From a virus: a stretch of DNA of 64,000 nucleotides. A program made the position numbers and the translations under genes. The stretch is from the IMG/VR virus record IMGVR_UViG_3300021375_000013, positions 35,765 to 99,764 of that record; one strand, given 5' to 3'. Every line of letters begins with the position of its first letter. Positions within the stretch are counted from its first letter, which is position 1. Under the pieces are notes generated by a model that saw nothing but the letters and a program-made list of their open reading frames with translations, had not been told where the DNA came from and did not search any database. Positions 1-9,037 of the stretch are shown piece by piece.

Positions 1-3000
1 TGTACATTCTTGGTGGTACTGAATTAAGACAGGGTGATGTTAGGGCATCTATATTCTATGATAAAGATACTACATCAAGATATCTGAATCCAAATGGTAC
101 ATCAAGAGTAAACGAAATTGAAATCACCGATACTATAAGAATGACTAATTATGGTATTGGTATTACTGGTACATATACATCGACAAGATTACAAACTATC
201 TTTAATATGGATGACCAGTATTCCATCGCACAAGATGGTAATGCTACCAATAATGCATATGGTTTATATTGGTCTCACCCGAATGCAGGTTCATTAGGTG
301 GTGCTAACAACTTAAATGACCATGGTTTATTGATTATCAATAATGGTTCATTTAGAGCGGCAATATCAAGTAGAGCAGTATTTAGTTCTGATGTTAGAGG
401 TACACAATTCTATGATTACAATAACACAGGATATTATGTAAATCCAGCTGGTCAATCTCATATGAATACTCTTACCTTAGCAGGTAATAGAATTGGATTC
501 ATCAATCCAGCATTTGATGCTGAAATTAGAGTATCTGATAGTAACCCAGATGGAACTGGTGCAGAATTTACATTCTATGGTGATACTGGAGCTAGAAATG
601 CACAACTTTCAGCTGAAGTAGGTAGTTTTAACGCAAGAGTTAGAACACCTATAATGTATGATTACAATGATAGTGGATATTATGTTGACCCTAATTCACT
701 TACTAATCTTAATAACTTAACTGTACAAGGTACATTAAACTTAAATGGTACTGTTGATTTAGGTGATGATTATGAAATAGATGTTCATAAAACAATAGCT
801 ATTAACTCAACATTAAATGCAAGTGGAACTCAAGCTCGTAGATTTGAAATTGCTAGAATTGCAATGGATTATAACGATTGGAATGGTACTGGTACATTTG
901 AAGTAGAATTACATGAACAATATTATGGTAGAGGTTCTAAAAAGACATACCAAGTATTTTGGGGATATAACAACGCTTACCAAGTAAGATTAGTTGATGC
1001 TAATATTTATGGTAACAATCATTTTAGAGTAACGATTGGTTCCCCAGTAACAATTAGTGGTGATATTAGATATGTACCTGTTTATGTAGATGTAAGATAC
1101 TATACTCAGGTAAAAGCAAGAGTTAGAACTACTAGGTCTGTAACTTATACTGATAATACACCTGCTAGAAGTTGGGCATATATAAATAAATCACCAGGTG
1201 CATCTAACATAGGAGATTTTAGTGCTGATAATATTATTTATAAAACTGAATCAAATATTGCAGCAGATATTTTCTATGATGCAAACAATACTGGTTACTA
1301 TGGTAACTTCGCCTCTACATCTTATATGAATGATGTAAGAGCTAACATTTTCTACGAAAGAGAAAACACCGCATACTACTTTGGTAGTTCACAGGGTGAT
1401 GCAAGAATGCGTAACGTTAGATTTAATGAAGTTAGAATTGAAAACGGCGTTACAATTCAATCTGTAAATGGTAATGGTAGAATTTATCTTGGTGGTAACT
1501 TCCACATAGATGCTCAAAATGGTAATGATTTATACCTCAACTATTATTCTGGTCGAAGAACAAGAACTTACTATTCATCAAATAGAGAAGCTTGGAGGTC
1601 TGATACTGACGGTATTGTTTATGCATTCAACCAACATCGTTCACCAATCTATTACGATTATAATAATACAGGTTATTACTCTGACCCTTCAGGCGCTTCT
1701 AATTTCAATACATCTATAAGAGCAACTGAGATTTACGCAAGAAACTGGTTCAGAAACGATAATAGTGGTGAAGGTTTATACAACCAAGCAACTGGAATGC
1801 ATTGGTATTCTGATTCATCATCTCGTTGGAGATTATATTCTGGTAGTTCATCAACTGCACAAATTTTATTCACAACATCTGGTAACTCAGCTAGAGGATA
1901 TGTTTACGCAACTAACTCAAATGAAATCGGTTTCTTAGATGCTGGTGGAAGTTGGGCAATGAGACATCAAAATGATAATGGTACTTATTTCTATACTGAT
2001 AATAGTACATTAGAATTCAGAGTAGGTAGAGATACCGTAACTGGTAACTATGGTACTGTTCAAACTTCATCTACTAGAGGTGGTTGGGGTGGATACTCAA
2101 TCAATGGTGGTTGGGTGTTTATGCATGACCACTCAAACGCAGCTGGTATCTTTAACGATTACGAAAATGAGTGGGCTATCTATATGTTGAGAAACTCATA
2201 TGTTGAGTTGATGTACAATGGTACTTGGGAATTGGCAACTCGGAGTGGATATGGTTTAGCTAGAGGTTCAATGAGAGCACCTCTATTCTATGATTCTAAT
2301 GATACTGGATATTATATAGACCCTAATTCAACATCGAATACTGCACTTCGTATGAGAGGTGGAGCATTATTTGGACCAAACCAAAGTTGGGGTGAATACC
2401 TTGCAGTTGGTGGTAATGGTAGATGGACTAGTTCTTACGCAAGTGTTGCTTCAACAAATGGTAACTTACACTTAGATGCAAGAAGTGGAAGAAGTATGTA
2501 CCTAAACTGGTATACTGGTGGTACTGTTTATGTAAATGGTGCAATGCAAGCAAACATTTACTACGATAGAGATAGTACTTCTTATTATGGTAACTTTGCT
2601 TCTACATCTTATATGAATGATGTAAGAGCTAATATTTTCTATGATAGAAATAATACCGCATATTACTTTGGTAGTGGTTCTGGTGATTCTAGATTCAATA
2701 GAGTAACTGGTAATTACTTCATCAATGATGGTTCAGTATCATCAGATGATAGATTTGGTATATTCTGGTCATCTGATAGAAGTGAAGCATACGCAATCTT
2801 TAGAGAATCAGGTGGATGGTCTTATAGATATCCTGATTTAAGAATCGCATTCCATACGGGTATTAAGTTTGGAGCAAACTCATCTTACAATGGTATGCGT
2901 TTCTACAACGATTACAATATGGCAACGCAGGTGATGTCTGTTAACAACGCTACTGACCCATTGGGTGGAAACAATGTGTATGTTAACTACAACCTACAAG

Positions 3001-4283
3001 CTGGAGATTCGTTAAGAGCACCAATCATTTATGATTCAAATAATACTGGTTATTATTTCAATGGTGCATCTGCACACTCTACGAGATTCGAAGGTGTGAG
3101 TAATAGAACGATGGCTTATATGGGATTACCTGGTCATACGAGAAATAGTGGTGAGTATTATAGAAGTAGACCTCGTCAAACTGGTGATACTAACTATTGG
3201 ACTGGTGCTTATGGTTGGGGTAGACAGGATATGAATGTTGTTTCAACTTGGGGTTCTGGTTTCATCGATTCTTGGAGTAATCCAGGTAACCAACCTTCAG
3301 GTACATCTCACTGGGTAGGGATGCAAGCATTCCACTATCGTAGTTCAAACACAGGTGGTTATGGATGGCAAATGGTTGGTGGACCAATTACCAACTTGAG
3401 ATTCAGAAGTTCTTGGAGTGGATGGAGAAGTTGGAGAACTATTCCTGTTCTTGATGAGAATAGTAGTAATGGTGGTTCAATGTATGCTGGTAGATATTAT
3501 GATTCAAATAATACTGGTTACTACACAGACCCCGCATCTACATCTCAAATGAGTAGTATATATGTAAACAATTGGTTTAGAGCACAAGGTTCAACAGGTC
3601 TTTACTTCCAAGATAGAGGATATGGACTTCGTTCAGTTGGTGATGAAGGTGGACAATACGGAACTGTTTCTACATATGGTAGTATAAACGGATGGGAAGG
3701 ATGGTCAATGAATGGTCGTTCACTATTAATGCACAACAATAGTAGTTCAACTGGTTTATATAATGATGTAAATAATGAGTGGTTATGTGAAGCTATTCAC
3801 AACTCTCACTTCTACATTCACTATAATGGTAGTTGGAAAGCAAGAACTGAAAGTTGGGGTCTTAGAATTAACGATAACTTATACGCTGAGGGTAACGTAA
3901 TCGCTTACTACTCAGATATGAGATTAAAGGATAAAGAGGGTGATATTGAAAACGCTCTTGAAAAAGTTGGTAAACTTAATGGTTTCTATTATAGAAACAA
4001 TAAGGAAGCCAATATGATTGGATGGGGTGGAACTGAGCTACAAGTCGGTGTATCTGCACAAGATGTTAAATCAGTTCTTCCTGAAATTGTACATCCTGCT
4101 CCAAAAGCTGAGAGATTGGGATATGATTATATGACTGTTGATTACGATAGGTTAACTCCATTATTAGTTAACGCAATCAATGAACAAAATGATATAGTTA
4201 AATCACAAAAAGAAGAAATTGAATATTTAAAGTCAGAACTCTCTGAATTAAAAGAGATGATGAAAGAATTATTAAACAAATAA
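1..4283 (+). CDS. Tail fibre with C-terminal S74-type intramolecular chaperone (5' end outside window)
   Basis: The reading frame is open from base 3, so the ATG at 141 is internal and the gene begins before the window. The protein is built from about eleven copies of a short module of the form FYDxNNTGYYxDP, joined by beta-rich Gly/Ser/Asn segments. Two long blocks are internally duplicated (about 1290-1390 with 2575-2680, and 2080-2270 with 3690-3870). The last ~130 residues begin with SDMRLK, the Ser...Lys signature of S74 intramolecular chaperones that trimerise a fibre and then cut themselves off, and end in a coiled coil rich in Glu, Lys and Leu. I infer a trimeric receptor-binding fibre at the tail tip. 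Which fibre (long, short or side) cannot be told from sequence. Confidence 0.85.
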   Translation, partial: YILGGTELRQGDVRASIFYDKDTTSRYLNPNGTSRVNEIEITDTIRMTNYGIGITGTYTSTRLQTIFNMDDQYSIAQDGNATNNAYGLYWSHPNAGSLGGANNLNDHGLLIINNGSFRAAISSRAVFSSDVRGTQFYDYNNTGYYVNPAGQSHMNTLTLAGNRIGFINPAFDAEIRVSDSNPDGTGAEFTFYGDTGARNAQLSAEVGSFNARVRTPIMYDYNDSGYYVDPNSLTNLNNLTVQGTLNLNGTVDLGDDYEIDVHKTIAINSTLNASGTQARRFEIARIAMDYNDWNGTGTFEVELHEQYYGRGSKKTYQVFWGYNNAYQVRLVDANIYGNNHFRVTIGSPVTISGDIRYVPVYVDVRYYTQVKARVRTTRSVTYTDNTPARSWAYINKSPGASNIGDFSADNIIYKTESNIAADIFYDANNTGYYGNFASTSYMNDVRANIFYERENTAYYFGSSQGDARMRNVRFNEVRIENGVTIQSVNGNGRIYLGGNFHIDAQNGNDLYLNYYSGRRTRTYYSSNREAWRSDTDGIVYAFNQHRSPIYYDYNNTGYYSDPSGASNFNTSIRATEIYARNWFRNDNSGEGLYNQATGMHWYSDSSSRWRLYSGSSSTAQILFTTSGNSARGYVYATNSNEIGFLDAGGSWAMRHQNDNGTYFYTDNSTLEFRVGRDTVTGNYGTVQTSSTRGGWGGYSINGGWVFMHDHSNAAGIFNDYENEWAIYMLRNSYVELMYNGTWELATRSGYGLARGSMRAPLFYDSNDTGYYIDPNSTSNTALRMRGGALFGPNQSWGEYLAVGGNGRWTSSYASVASTNGNLHLDARSGRSMYLNWYTGGTVYVNGAMQANIYYDRDSTSYYGNFASTSYMNDVRANIFYDRNNTAYYFGSGSGDSRFNRVTGNYFINDGSVSSDDRFGIFWSSDRSEAYAIFRESGGWSYRYPDLRIAFHTGIKFGANSSYNGMRFYNDYNMATQVMSVNNATDPLGGNNVYVNYNLQAGDSLRAPIIYDSNNTGYYFNGASAHSTRFEGVSNRTMAYMGLPGHTRNSGEYYRSRPRQTGDTNYWTGAYGWGRQDMNVVSTWGSGFIDSWSNPGNQPSGTSHWVGMQAFHYRSSNTGGYGWQMVGGPITNLRFRSSWSGWRSWRTIPVLDENSSNGGSMYAGRYYDSNNTGYYTDPASTSQMSSIYVNNWFRAQGSTGLYFQDRGYGLRSVGDEGGQYGTVSTYGSINGWEGWSMNGRSLLMHNNSSSTGLYNDVNNEWLCEAIHNSHFYIHYNGSWKARTESWGLRINDNLYAEGNVIAYYSDMRLKDKEGDIENALEKVGKLNGFYYRNNKEANMIGWGGTELQVGVSAQDVKSVLPEIVHPAPKAERLGYDYMTVDYDRLTPLLVNAINEQNDIVKSQKEEIEYLKSELSELKEMMKELLNK

Positions 4284-4287
4284 TAAA

Positions 4288-4530
4288 ATGGCATTAGAAA
4301 AATTAGTAGTTTTAAACAAATTAGAAATAAACGTACAAAATCCTTCAATGGATGTTGTAAAGAGAGTTTCTTTTATGGAAGATGGTGTTGAAATTAGTAG
4401 AAGGCACGAAGATGTTCACTACGATAGTTTCAATGAAGCACATTTAATAGCTAGTGAATCTGCATTCGTAATAGAAGCTTGGAATCATGTATCATCAAGT
4501 TGGGTAGAAACTTCTGGAAGTATATCTTAA
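4288..4530 (+). CDS. Small hypothetical protein downstream of tail fibre
   Basis: This 80-residue protein starts 4 nt after the fibre stop, so it is almost certainly co-transcribed and translated with it. I recognise no domain. It is acidic, has no signal peptide or membrane segment, and contains short alternating hydrophobic stretches that suggest a beta structure. The position suggests a fibre accessory or minor virion protein, but this is inference from neighbourhood only. Confidence 0.65.
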   Translation: MALEKLVVLNKLEINVQNPSMDVVKRVSFMEDGVEISRRHEDVHYDSFNEAHLIASESAFVIEAWNHVSSSWVETSGSIS

Positions 4531-4554
4531 TATTTGTGTTTAATTAAAATTGGT

Positions 4555-4565
4555 TATATTTATAG
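4555..4565 (+). promoter_or_regulatory. Candidate late-type promoter element TATATTTATAG
   Basis: TATATTTATAG lies 60 nt before the ATG at 4626. The 17-mer ATATTTATAGGTGATTG (4556-4572) is repeated exactly at 19856-19872, also just upstream of a late-region gene. It is the reverse complement of the T4 late core TATAAATA, so assignment as a promoter is inference from repeated placement. Confidence 0.5.
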
Positions 4566-4593
4566 GTGATTGTTTTCCGTTTGGGGAACAACC

Positions 4594-4612
4594 TATATAC
4601 TTATATATATAA
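4594..4612 (+). promoter_or_regulatory. Recurring leader motif ATATACTTATATATA
   Basis: The motif TATATACTTATATATA occurs here, at 8015-8030 and at 46526-46541, each time in a short intergenic space 14-25 nt before a start codon. It could be a second late element, an operator or an mRNA leader element. Confidence 0.4.
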
Positions 4613-4625
4613 AAAGGAAAATAAA

Positions 4626-5018
4626 ATGGCAGTAACTTATTCTTGGGGTGTAACCCAAATGACTAAAAAAACGATAGGTGATCTTGAAAACGTAATTTTA
4701 CACGTTAGATGGACATGTATTGGTACTGAAGGAGCTACCGGAACTGAAGGTAGATTCGTAGGAGCTACTCCACTAGATTTTGATTCAGGTTCATCTGATG
4801 AATTTGTAGCATTTGGAGAACTAACTGAAGAGTTAGTAGCTGGATGGGTATCATCATCAGTAACAAGTCCATCAACTGGATATTGGGACCACATCTCAGA
4901 ACAAATTCAAAAGAAGATTGATGAGGTTGATGATGCTAGTGAAGAAATCGGTATGGAGGACTTACCTTGGTCAACAGGTTCAGTAACTCCAACACCAGTT
5001 AGTGGTTCTGGAGATTAA
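4626..5018 (+). CDS. Probable minor virion protein, small acidic beta-rich
   Basis: The chosen start is the ATG at 4626, which gives a 130-residue protein and is preceded by an AAGGA Shine-Dalgarno-like element 8 nt upstream. An in-frame GTG at 4566 would place the promoter-like elements inside the gene and is rejected. The N-terminal half alternates hydrophobic and polar residues (a beta domain) and the tail is rich in Ser, Thr, Gly and Pro. It resembles small conserved structural proteins seen next to tail genes of marine T4-like phages, but I cannot name a family with certainty. It sits between the fibre and sheath genes. Confidence 0.7.
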   Translation: MAVTYSWGVTQMTKKTIGDLENVILHVRWTCIGTEGATGTEGRFVGATPLDFDSGSSDEFVAFGELTEELVAGWVSSSVTSPSTGYWDHISEQIQKKIDEVDDASEEIGMEDLPWSTGSVTPTPVSGSGD

Positions 5019-5039
5019 TTAATGGTTTCAACGTTTTAG

Positions 5040-5054
5040 TTATATTTATATTTG
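5040..5054 (+). promoter_or_regulatory. Candidate promoter region before tail sheath
   Basis: TTATATTTATA at 5040-5050 overlaps TATATTTG at 5047-5054. The second has no TTTG partner 20 nt upstream, unlike the ten well-formed host-type promoters elsewhere in the window, so the late-type reading is preferred. Confidence 0.45.
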
Positions 5055-5091
5055 TAATAACTAAATTGTTTATTTAATAAACGGAGATAAT

Positions 5092-7392
5092 ATGGCAGAA
5101 AGAATTGTATCACCTGGAGTATTTACGAGAGAAAATGACCTTTCGTTCTTAGCACAAGGGGTAGGAGAAATTGGAGCAGCGTTCATCGGACCTTTCAAAC
5201 AAGGACCAGCGTTTGTTCCCACAATAGTTCGAACTCAAAGTGAGTTTGAAGATAAATTTGGTACACCTGATGGTACTTACTATACAGAATATGCAGTGCA
5301 GAACTATTTAAGGGAAGCAGGAAGTGCAACTATTGTTAGAGTAGCAGGTGTAGGTGGTTATAACCAAGCAGACCCAATTGGTATCGCAACATCTGGTTCA
5401 GCTGGAATAAAAATAATTGCAACACTTCACTCAACACATAATGGTGATGAATCTGTTGGATTTCCTTCTACTACAATAACAGATGTAGCAGGAACATCTG
5501 GTTCTTTTGTTATTACTGGTAGTGGTATTACTGGATTTACATCTTCTTTAAATGAAAAAGATAATTATGATGTAAGTGATGTATTTGGTTCTAATGCAAG
5601 AGGTTCGAAAAATGCATATGTTTATTCTTACTTTAAGAATGCATATAGTGGTTTAGAATCATCAGAAGGTCTAGTACAGGAGGTTACATTACCAACTCAA
5701 GACTTTGCTTATGATGCTCAAACTGCATCAACGCCATTCGTAAAATCACAACTAATCTCCGGTGAAAGATACGACCTATTTAAGTTCCATACTTTAGGAC
5801 ATGGTAATGGTGAAAATAAAAGATTTAAAATCTCTATATCAAATGTAAAAGCAGCAGGTGAAGATGGTGGAACTGATTATTCAGTATTTACTGTAACTGT
5901 TCGTTCTTACTCTGATACTGATAAGAGAAAAGTAGTATTAGAAACATTTAGTAATGTAAACTTAGACCCATCATCTCCAAACTATATTGCGAGAGTAATT
6001 GGTGATAGATACAATACAATTGATTCAAATGGTAAAATTACTGAATGGGGTGATTGGATGAACAATTCATCTTACATCAGAGTACAAGTTGGTGAGCAGG
6101 GTTCTTATCCTGTATCAGCCGCACCATTTGGACATGGAGCATATACTAACCCAATTAAAGCAACTATTGAAACTCAGATTCCTGAAGCTATATTCCAAAC
6201 TGGTTCTATCGCTAACACAGCTGGTAACCCACAATTTTATGCTGGATTTGATTTTGAATCAGTTGGTATAAAAGAAGATAACGCTAATTACCTAAATCCT
6301 ATTCCTGATGGAGCTGGAGCTGGTTCAAATGTAGCATTTGGATTTGATGGTAACGTAAGTGGAGTTGGATTATCATTAGAAATGACTGGTTCAGCAACAG
6401 CTGATATGATTAAGAGACAATTCTCATTAGGATTCCAAGGAGGATTTGATGGAATGAGCCCGAATAGAGAAATCGCTTTAGGTTCTACAATCTCAGCTGG
6501 AAATTCGCAAGGATTTGATTTAACTGATTCTACTGCTAGTGGTTCAGTTGCATACTCAAAAGCTGTGAACGCAATTTCAAACGCTGATGAATATGATATT
6601 AATATGGTAGTAACTCCAGGTATTGTAAGAAGATTACACACAGCAGTTGTTACTGATGTGATTGATATGGTAGAAGCTAGACAAGATGCATTCTACATTA
6701 CTGACTTAAGTTCAGTAAACGATACAATCGCACAAGTAACTACTGAAGCTAATAAAATCGATTCGAACTATGTAGGTTCTTATTATCCTTGGGTTAAGAC
6801 AGTAGATACAAATACTAACAAACTAATCTCAGTACCACCTTCAGTACTATTACCTGCTGTGTACGCAGCGAATGACGCTATTGCAGCTGAATGGTTCGCA
6901 CCTGCTGGTTTAAATAGAGGAGGTATTATTGGAGCAGTTTCAGTATTGAATAGATTAACACACTCTGAAAGAGATACTTTATATGAAAACAAAGTAAACC
7001 CAATCGCAACTTTCCCTGGACAAGGTATTGTGGCATTCGGACAGAAAACGTTGCAAGATAAAGCATCAGCATTAGATAGAATCAATGTAAGAAGATTGTT
7101 AATCAACGTTAAGAAATTTGTAGCATCTACATCTCGATTCTTAGTATTCGAACAAAATACGGCATCGACTAGAGGTAGATTCATCAACACTGTACAACCT
7201 TACTTAGAAGGTATCCAACAAAGACAAGGATTGTACGCATTTAAAGTAGTTATGGATGAGACTAACAACACACCTGATGTTGTTGATAGAAACATATTGG
7301 CTGGACAGATATTCCTACAACCTGCTAAGACCGCTGAATTCATTGTAATTGATTTCAACATCTTACCAACTGGAGCATCGTTCTCAGCATAA
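5092..7392 (+). CDS. 18: Tail sheath protein (T4 gp18-like)
   Basis: The protein has 766 residues. The N-terminus (SPGVFTRENDLSFLAQGVGE) and the following GAAFIGPFKQGPAFVPT segment are typical of myovirus sheath proteins. The conserved C-terminal part (roughly residues 590-766) carries the SVNDTI, WVKTVD, PAGLNRGGI, NPIATFPGQGIVAFGQKTL and NVRRLL segments that form the handshake domain linking neighbouring subunits. The sheath contracts around the tube to drive injection. Length is slightly above T4 gp18 (659), with the extra in a variable Gly/Ser-rich middle. A clear ribosome site (CGGAG, 6 nt from ATG) precedes it, and the tube gene follows as in T4. Confidence 0.95.
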   Translation: MAERIVSPGVFTRENDLSFLAQGVGEIGAAFIGPFKQGPAFVPTIVRTQSEFEDKFGTPDGTYYTEYAVQNYLREAGSATIVRVAGVGGYNQADPIGIATSGSAGIKIIATLHSTHNGDESVGFPSTTITDVAGTSGSFVITGSGITGFTSSLNEKDNYDVSDVFGSNARGSKNAYVYSYFKNAYSGLESSEGLVQEVTLPTQDFAYDAQTASTPFVKSQLISGERYDLFKFHTLGHGNGENKRFKISISNVKAAGEDGGTDYSVFTVTVRSYSDTDKRKVVLETFSNVNLDPSSPNYIARVIGDRYNTIDSNGKITEWGDWMNNSSYIRVQVGEQGSYPVSAAPFGHGAYTNPIKATIETQIPEAIFQTGSIANTAGNPQFYAGFDFESVGIKEDNANYLNPIPDGAGAGSNVAFGFDGNVSGVGLSLEMTGSATADMIKRQFSLGFQGGFDGMSPNREIALGSTISAGNSQGFDLTDSTASGSVAYSKAVNAISNADEYDINMVVTPGIVRRLHTAVVTDVIDMVEARQDAFYITDLSSVNDTIAQVTTEANKIDSNYVGSYYPWVKTVDTNTNKLISVPPSVLLPAVYAANDAIAAEWFAPAGLNRGGIIGAVSVLNRLTHSERDTLYENKVNPIATFPGQGIVAFGQKTLQDKASALDRINVRRLLINVKKFVASTSRFLVFEQNTASTRGRFINTVQPYLEGIQQRQGLYAFKVVMDETNNTPDVVDRNILAGQIFLQPAKTAEFIVIDFNILPTGASFSA

Positions 7393-7411
7393 TATAAAAA
7401 TTTGAACAACT

Positions 7412-7423
7412 AATATTTATTAG
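7412..7423 (+). promoter_or_regulatory. Candidate late-type promoter element before tail tube
   Basis: AATATTTATTAG lies about 20 nt before the tube gene, in the short space after the sheath stop, and is a one-base variant of the AATATTTATAG element. A GAGGAAAA ribosome-site-like stretch follows. Confidence 0.4.
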
Positions 7424-7444
7424 TATAAAGAGGAAAATAAAAAA

Positions 7445-7933
7445 ATGGCAGAAGTATTAGAATTTAACGAAATGATGTTCACCAACTTCGAACCGAAGAT
7501 GAAGAACAGGTATATCATGGAGATTGATGGAATTCAATCTTATTTGATAAAAGCCGCAGCTAGACCATCTATCAATTTCGAAACTGTGAAGTTAGACCAC
7601 ATTAACACTTATAGAAAACTACAAGGTAAAGGAGAGTGGCAAGATATCTCTATTACATTGTATGACCCAATCGTTCCAAGTGGAGCACAACAAGTGATGG
7701 AATGGGTAAGGTTAGGATATGAATCTTTAACTGGTAGAAAAGGATACGCAGATTTCTACAAAAAAGATATCGATTTCTATATGTTAGGACCTGTTGGTGA
7801 TAAAATCGAACAATGGAAGTTAAAAGGGGCATTCATTCAGGCAGCTAACTTTAATGATTTATCTTTTGAATCAAATGACCCAGCTGATATCGAACTAACT
7901 CTTTCATACGATTACGCTATTTTAGAATTTTAA
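7445..7933 (+). CDS. 19: Tail tube protein (T4 gp19-like)
   Basis: This 162-residue protein matches the size and pattern of T4 gp19: NEMMFTNFEPKMKNRYIMEI near the N-terminus, the segment ARPSINFETVKLDHINTYRK, and a C-terminal IELTLSYDYAILEF. Such proteins form stacked hexameric rings that make the inner tail tube. It directly follows the sheath gene, the standard T4 order, and is closed by a strong terminator at 7966-7992. AGAGG lies about 10 nt before the ATG. Confidence 0.95.
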   Translation: MAEVLEFNEMMFTNFEPKMKNRYIMEIDGIQSYLIKAAARPSINFETVKLDHINTYRKLQGKGEWQDISITLYDPIVPSGAQQVMEWVRLGYESLTGRKGYADFYKKDIDFYMLGPVGDKIEQWKLKGAFIQAANFNDLSFESNDPADIELTLSYDYAILEF

Positions 7934-7965
7934 GATATTATCCACTACTATCTATATATTTGAAG

Positions 7966-7992
7966 AAGGTTCTCTTAGTGAGAACCTTTTTT
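7966..7992 (+). terminator. Rho-independent terminator after tail tube gene
   Basis: A perfect 9-bp stem AAGGTTCTC / GAGAACCTT (7966-7974 and 7980-7988) with a 5-nt loop runs into a T tract ending at 7992. It separates the sheath-tube unit from the tail chaperone gene. Confidence 0.9.
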
Positions 7993-8014
7993 CGTTTTAC
8001 AACTTTTTAGTTTT

Positions 8015-8030
8015 GATATACTTATATATA
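8015..8030 (+). promoter_or_regulatory. Recurring leader motif GATATACTTATATATA
   Basis: Second copy of the ATATACTTATATATA motif, placed between the terminator at 7966 and the chaperone gene at 8051. Since a terminator lies just upstream, this interval must contain a promoter if the next gene is to be expressed, which favours a promoter function for the motif. Confidence 0.5.
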
Positions 8031-8050
8031 CAAACAAATAAAGGTTAATT

Positions 8051-8824
8051 ATGAGCGAAAATAAATTTGATTTCCCAACTGAGGTAGTGGATTTACCATC
8101 AAAGGGATTACTTTATCCAGAAGGACACCCTTTAAGAAAGGGAAATATTGAGATTAAATATATGACAGCAAGAGAAGAAGATATTCTTGCATCTCAATCT
8201 CTAATCAAAAAAGGTGTAGTATTAGATAAGTTATTTGAATCAGTAGTTGTAGAACCAGGTGTAGATATTAATGATATCTTCATTGGTGATAAGAACGCAA
8301 TTCTGTTAGCAACTAGAGTAATGGGATATGGTTCAGAATATAAAGTAGAAATAACTGACCCATCTACATTAGAAGAGCAAGAGGTAAGTATTGATTTATC
8401 TAAGGTAAAAACAAAAGATTTTAATGAATCATTATTAAATGGTGAAAATCTTTATAAATTTAAATTACCAAAAAGTGGGACAGAGTTGGAATTCAAACTT
8501 CTAACACATGGTGATGAAACCGAAATCACAAAAGAAAACCAAGCATTAGCTAGATTGTATAAAGGAAAAGGAGATACTACATTTGATGTAACAACTCGTT
8601 TGAAATATATGATTCAATCGGTAGATGGTAATGAAGATAGGGGATTTATTACTAAGTGGGTATCAAACTCATTCTTGGCATTGGATACTAAAGCATTCAG
8701 AAAATATGTAAGAGAAATCAGTCCAGATATGGATTTAACATTCAACTTTGTATCAGAGTTGACGGGTGAGGAGGAGGCGCTCGATATCCCCTTTGGGGCC
8801 GGGTTTTTTTACCCTTCCGAGTGA
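8051..8824 (+). CDS. Tail assembly (tape-measure) chaperone, short form; gp26-like baseplate-hub protein
   Basis: The 257-residue product carries FPTEVVDLPSKGLLYPEGHP and IEIKYMTAREEDIL, hallmarks of the gp26-type baseplate hub/tail-assembly protein of T4-like marine phages. It is encoded immediately before the tape measure region, where dsDNA phages usually encode a chaperone in two forms by programmed frameshifting. Here the gene ends in a very GC-rich stretch with the run GGGTTTTTTTACCC, and a second frame continues the protein (see 8766-9017). An AAAGG ribosome-site-like element precedes the start. The role as tape-measure chaperone is inferred from order and architecture. Confidence 0.7.
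   Translation: MSENKFDFPTEVVDLPSKGLLYPEGHPLRKGNIEIKYMTAREEDILASQSLIKKGVVLDKLFESVVVEPGVDINDIFIGDKNAILLATRVMGYGSEYKVEITDPSTLEEQEVSIDLSKVKTKDFNESLLNGENLYKFKLPKSGTELEFKLLTHGDETEITKENQALARLYKGKGDTTFDVTTRLKYMIQSVDGNEDRGFITKWVSNSFLALDTKAFRKYVREISPDMDLTFNFVSELTGEEEALDIPFGAGFFYPSE
8788..8814 (+). promoter_or_regulatory. Putative programmed frameshift site in tail chaperone gene
   Basis: A CCCC-TTT-GGGG hairpin (8788-8798) is followed by GGG, seven T (8804-8810) and ACCC. The zero-frame codons are GGG TTT TTT TAC. The downstream chaperone extension is in the +1 (equivalently -2) frame, and a tRNA-Phe on TTT can re-pair perfectly after either move. A purine tract GAGGAGGAGG lies at 8768-8777. Transcript slippage on T7 is an alternative. 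Confidence 0.65.
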
Positions 8825-9017
8825 TTACTCGATTCAATTACATAATCAAATTTGGGAACTGGTTAACTTTGGTAATGGATTTACTTGGAGAGATGTTTAC
8901 TTCATGCCAATACAATGGAGAAAGTTTTACTTCAAAAAGTTATTAGACCTCAAAAAGAAAGAAGCAGACGAATACAAAAAAGCAGAACGTAAATCAAAAG
9001 TAAGGGTTAGGAAATAA
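8811..9017 (+). CDS. Frameshift extension of tail chaperone (gp51-like C-terminal part)
   Basis: The frame from 8811 encodes about 68 residues with no good own start codon: a GTG at 8766 would begin with an implausible Met-Arg-rich leader. The content fits a tail-chaperone extension, with FTWRDVYFMPIQWRKFYFKK followed by a Lys/Glu-rich helix. Joined to the upstream frame at the T7 run it would give a protein of about 321 residues. Such long forms bind the tape measure in other phages, the short form being made in excess. The stop lies in the loop of the terminator at 8996-9033. I see the frame and the slippery run; the frameshift itself is inference. Confidence 0.65.
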   Translation, partial: TLPSDYSIQLHNQIWELVNFGNGFTWRDVYFMPIQWRKFYFKKLLDLKKKEADEYKKAERKSKVRVRK

Positions 9018-9033
9018 TCCTTACTTTTTTTTT
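8996..9033 (+). terminator. Terminator overlapping the end of the chaperone extension
   Basis: A perfect 10-bp stem AAAAGTAAGG / CCTTACTTTT (8996-9005 and 9019-9028) is followed by further T residues to 9033. The left arm is coding and the stop codon sits in the loop. Confidence 0.85.
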
Positions 9034-9037
9034 ATCC

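Noticed and set aside
4566-4625. Upstream GTG start for the gene at 4626
   Set aside because: It would put the late-type and ATATACTTATATATA elements inside the coding region, and the ATG at 4626 has a better ribosome site and a normal N-terminus.
8766-9017. Independent gene starting at GTG 8766
   Set aside because: The start would give a Met-Arg-rich leader that does not resemble a protein start; the frame is better explained as a frameshift extension of the chaperone.
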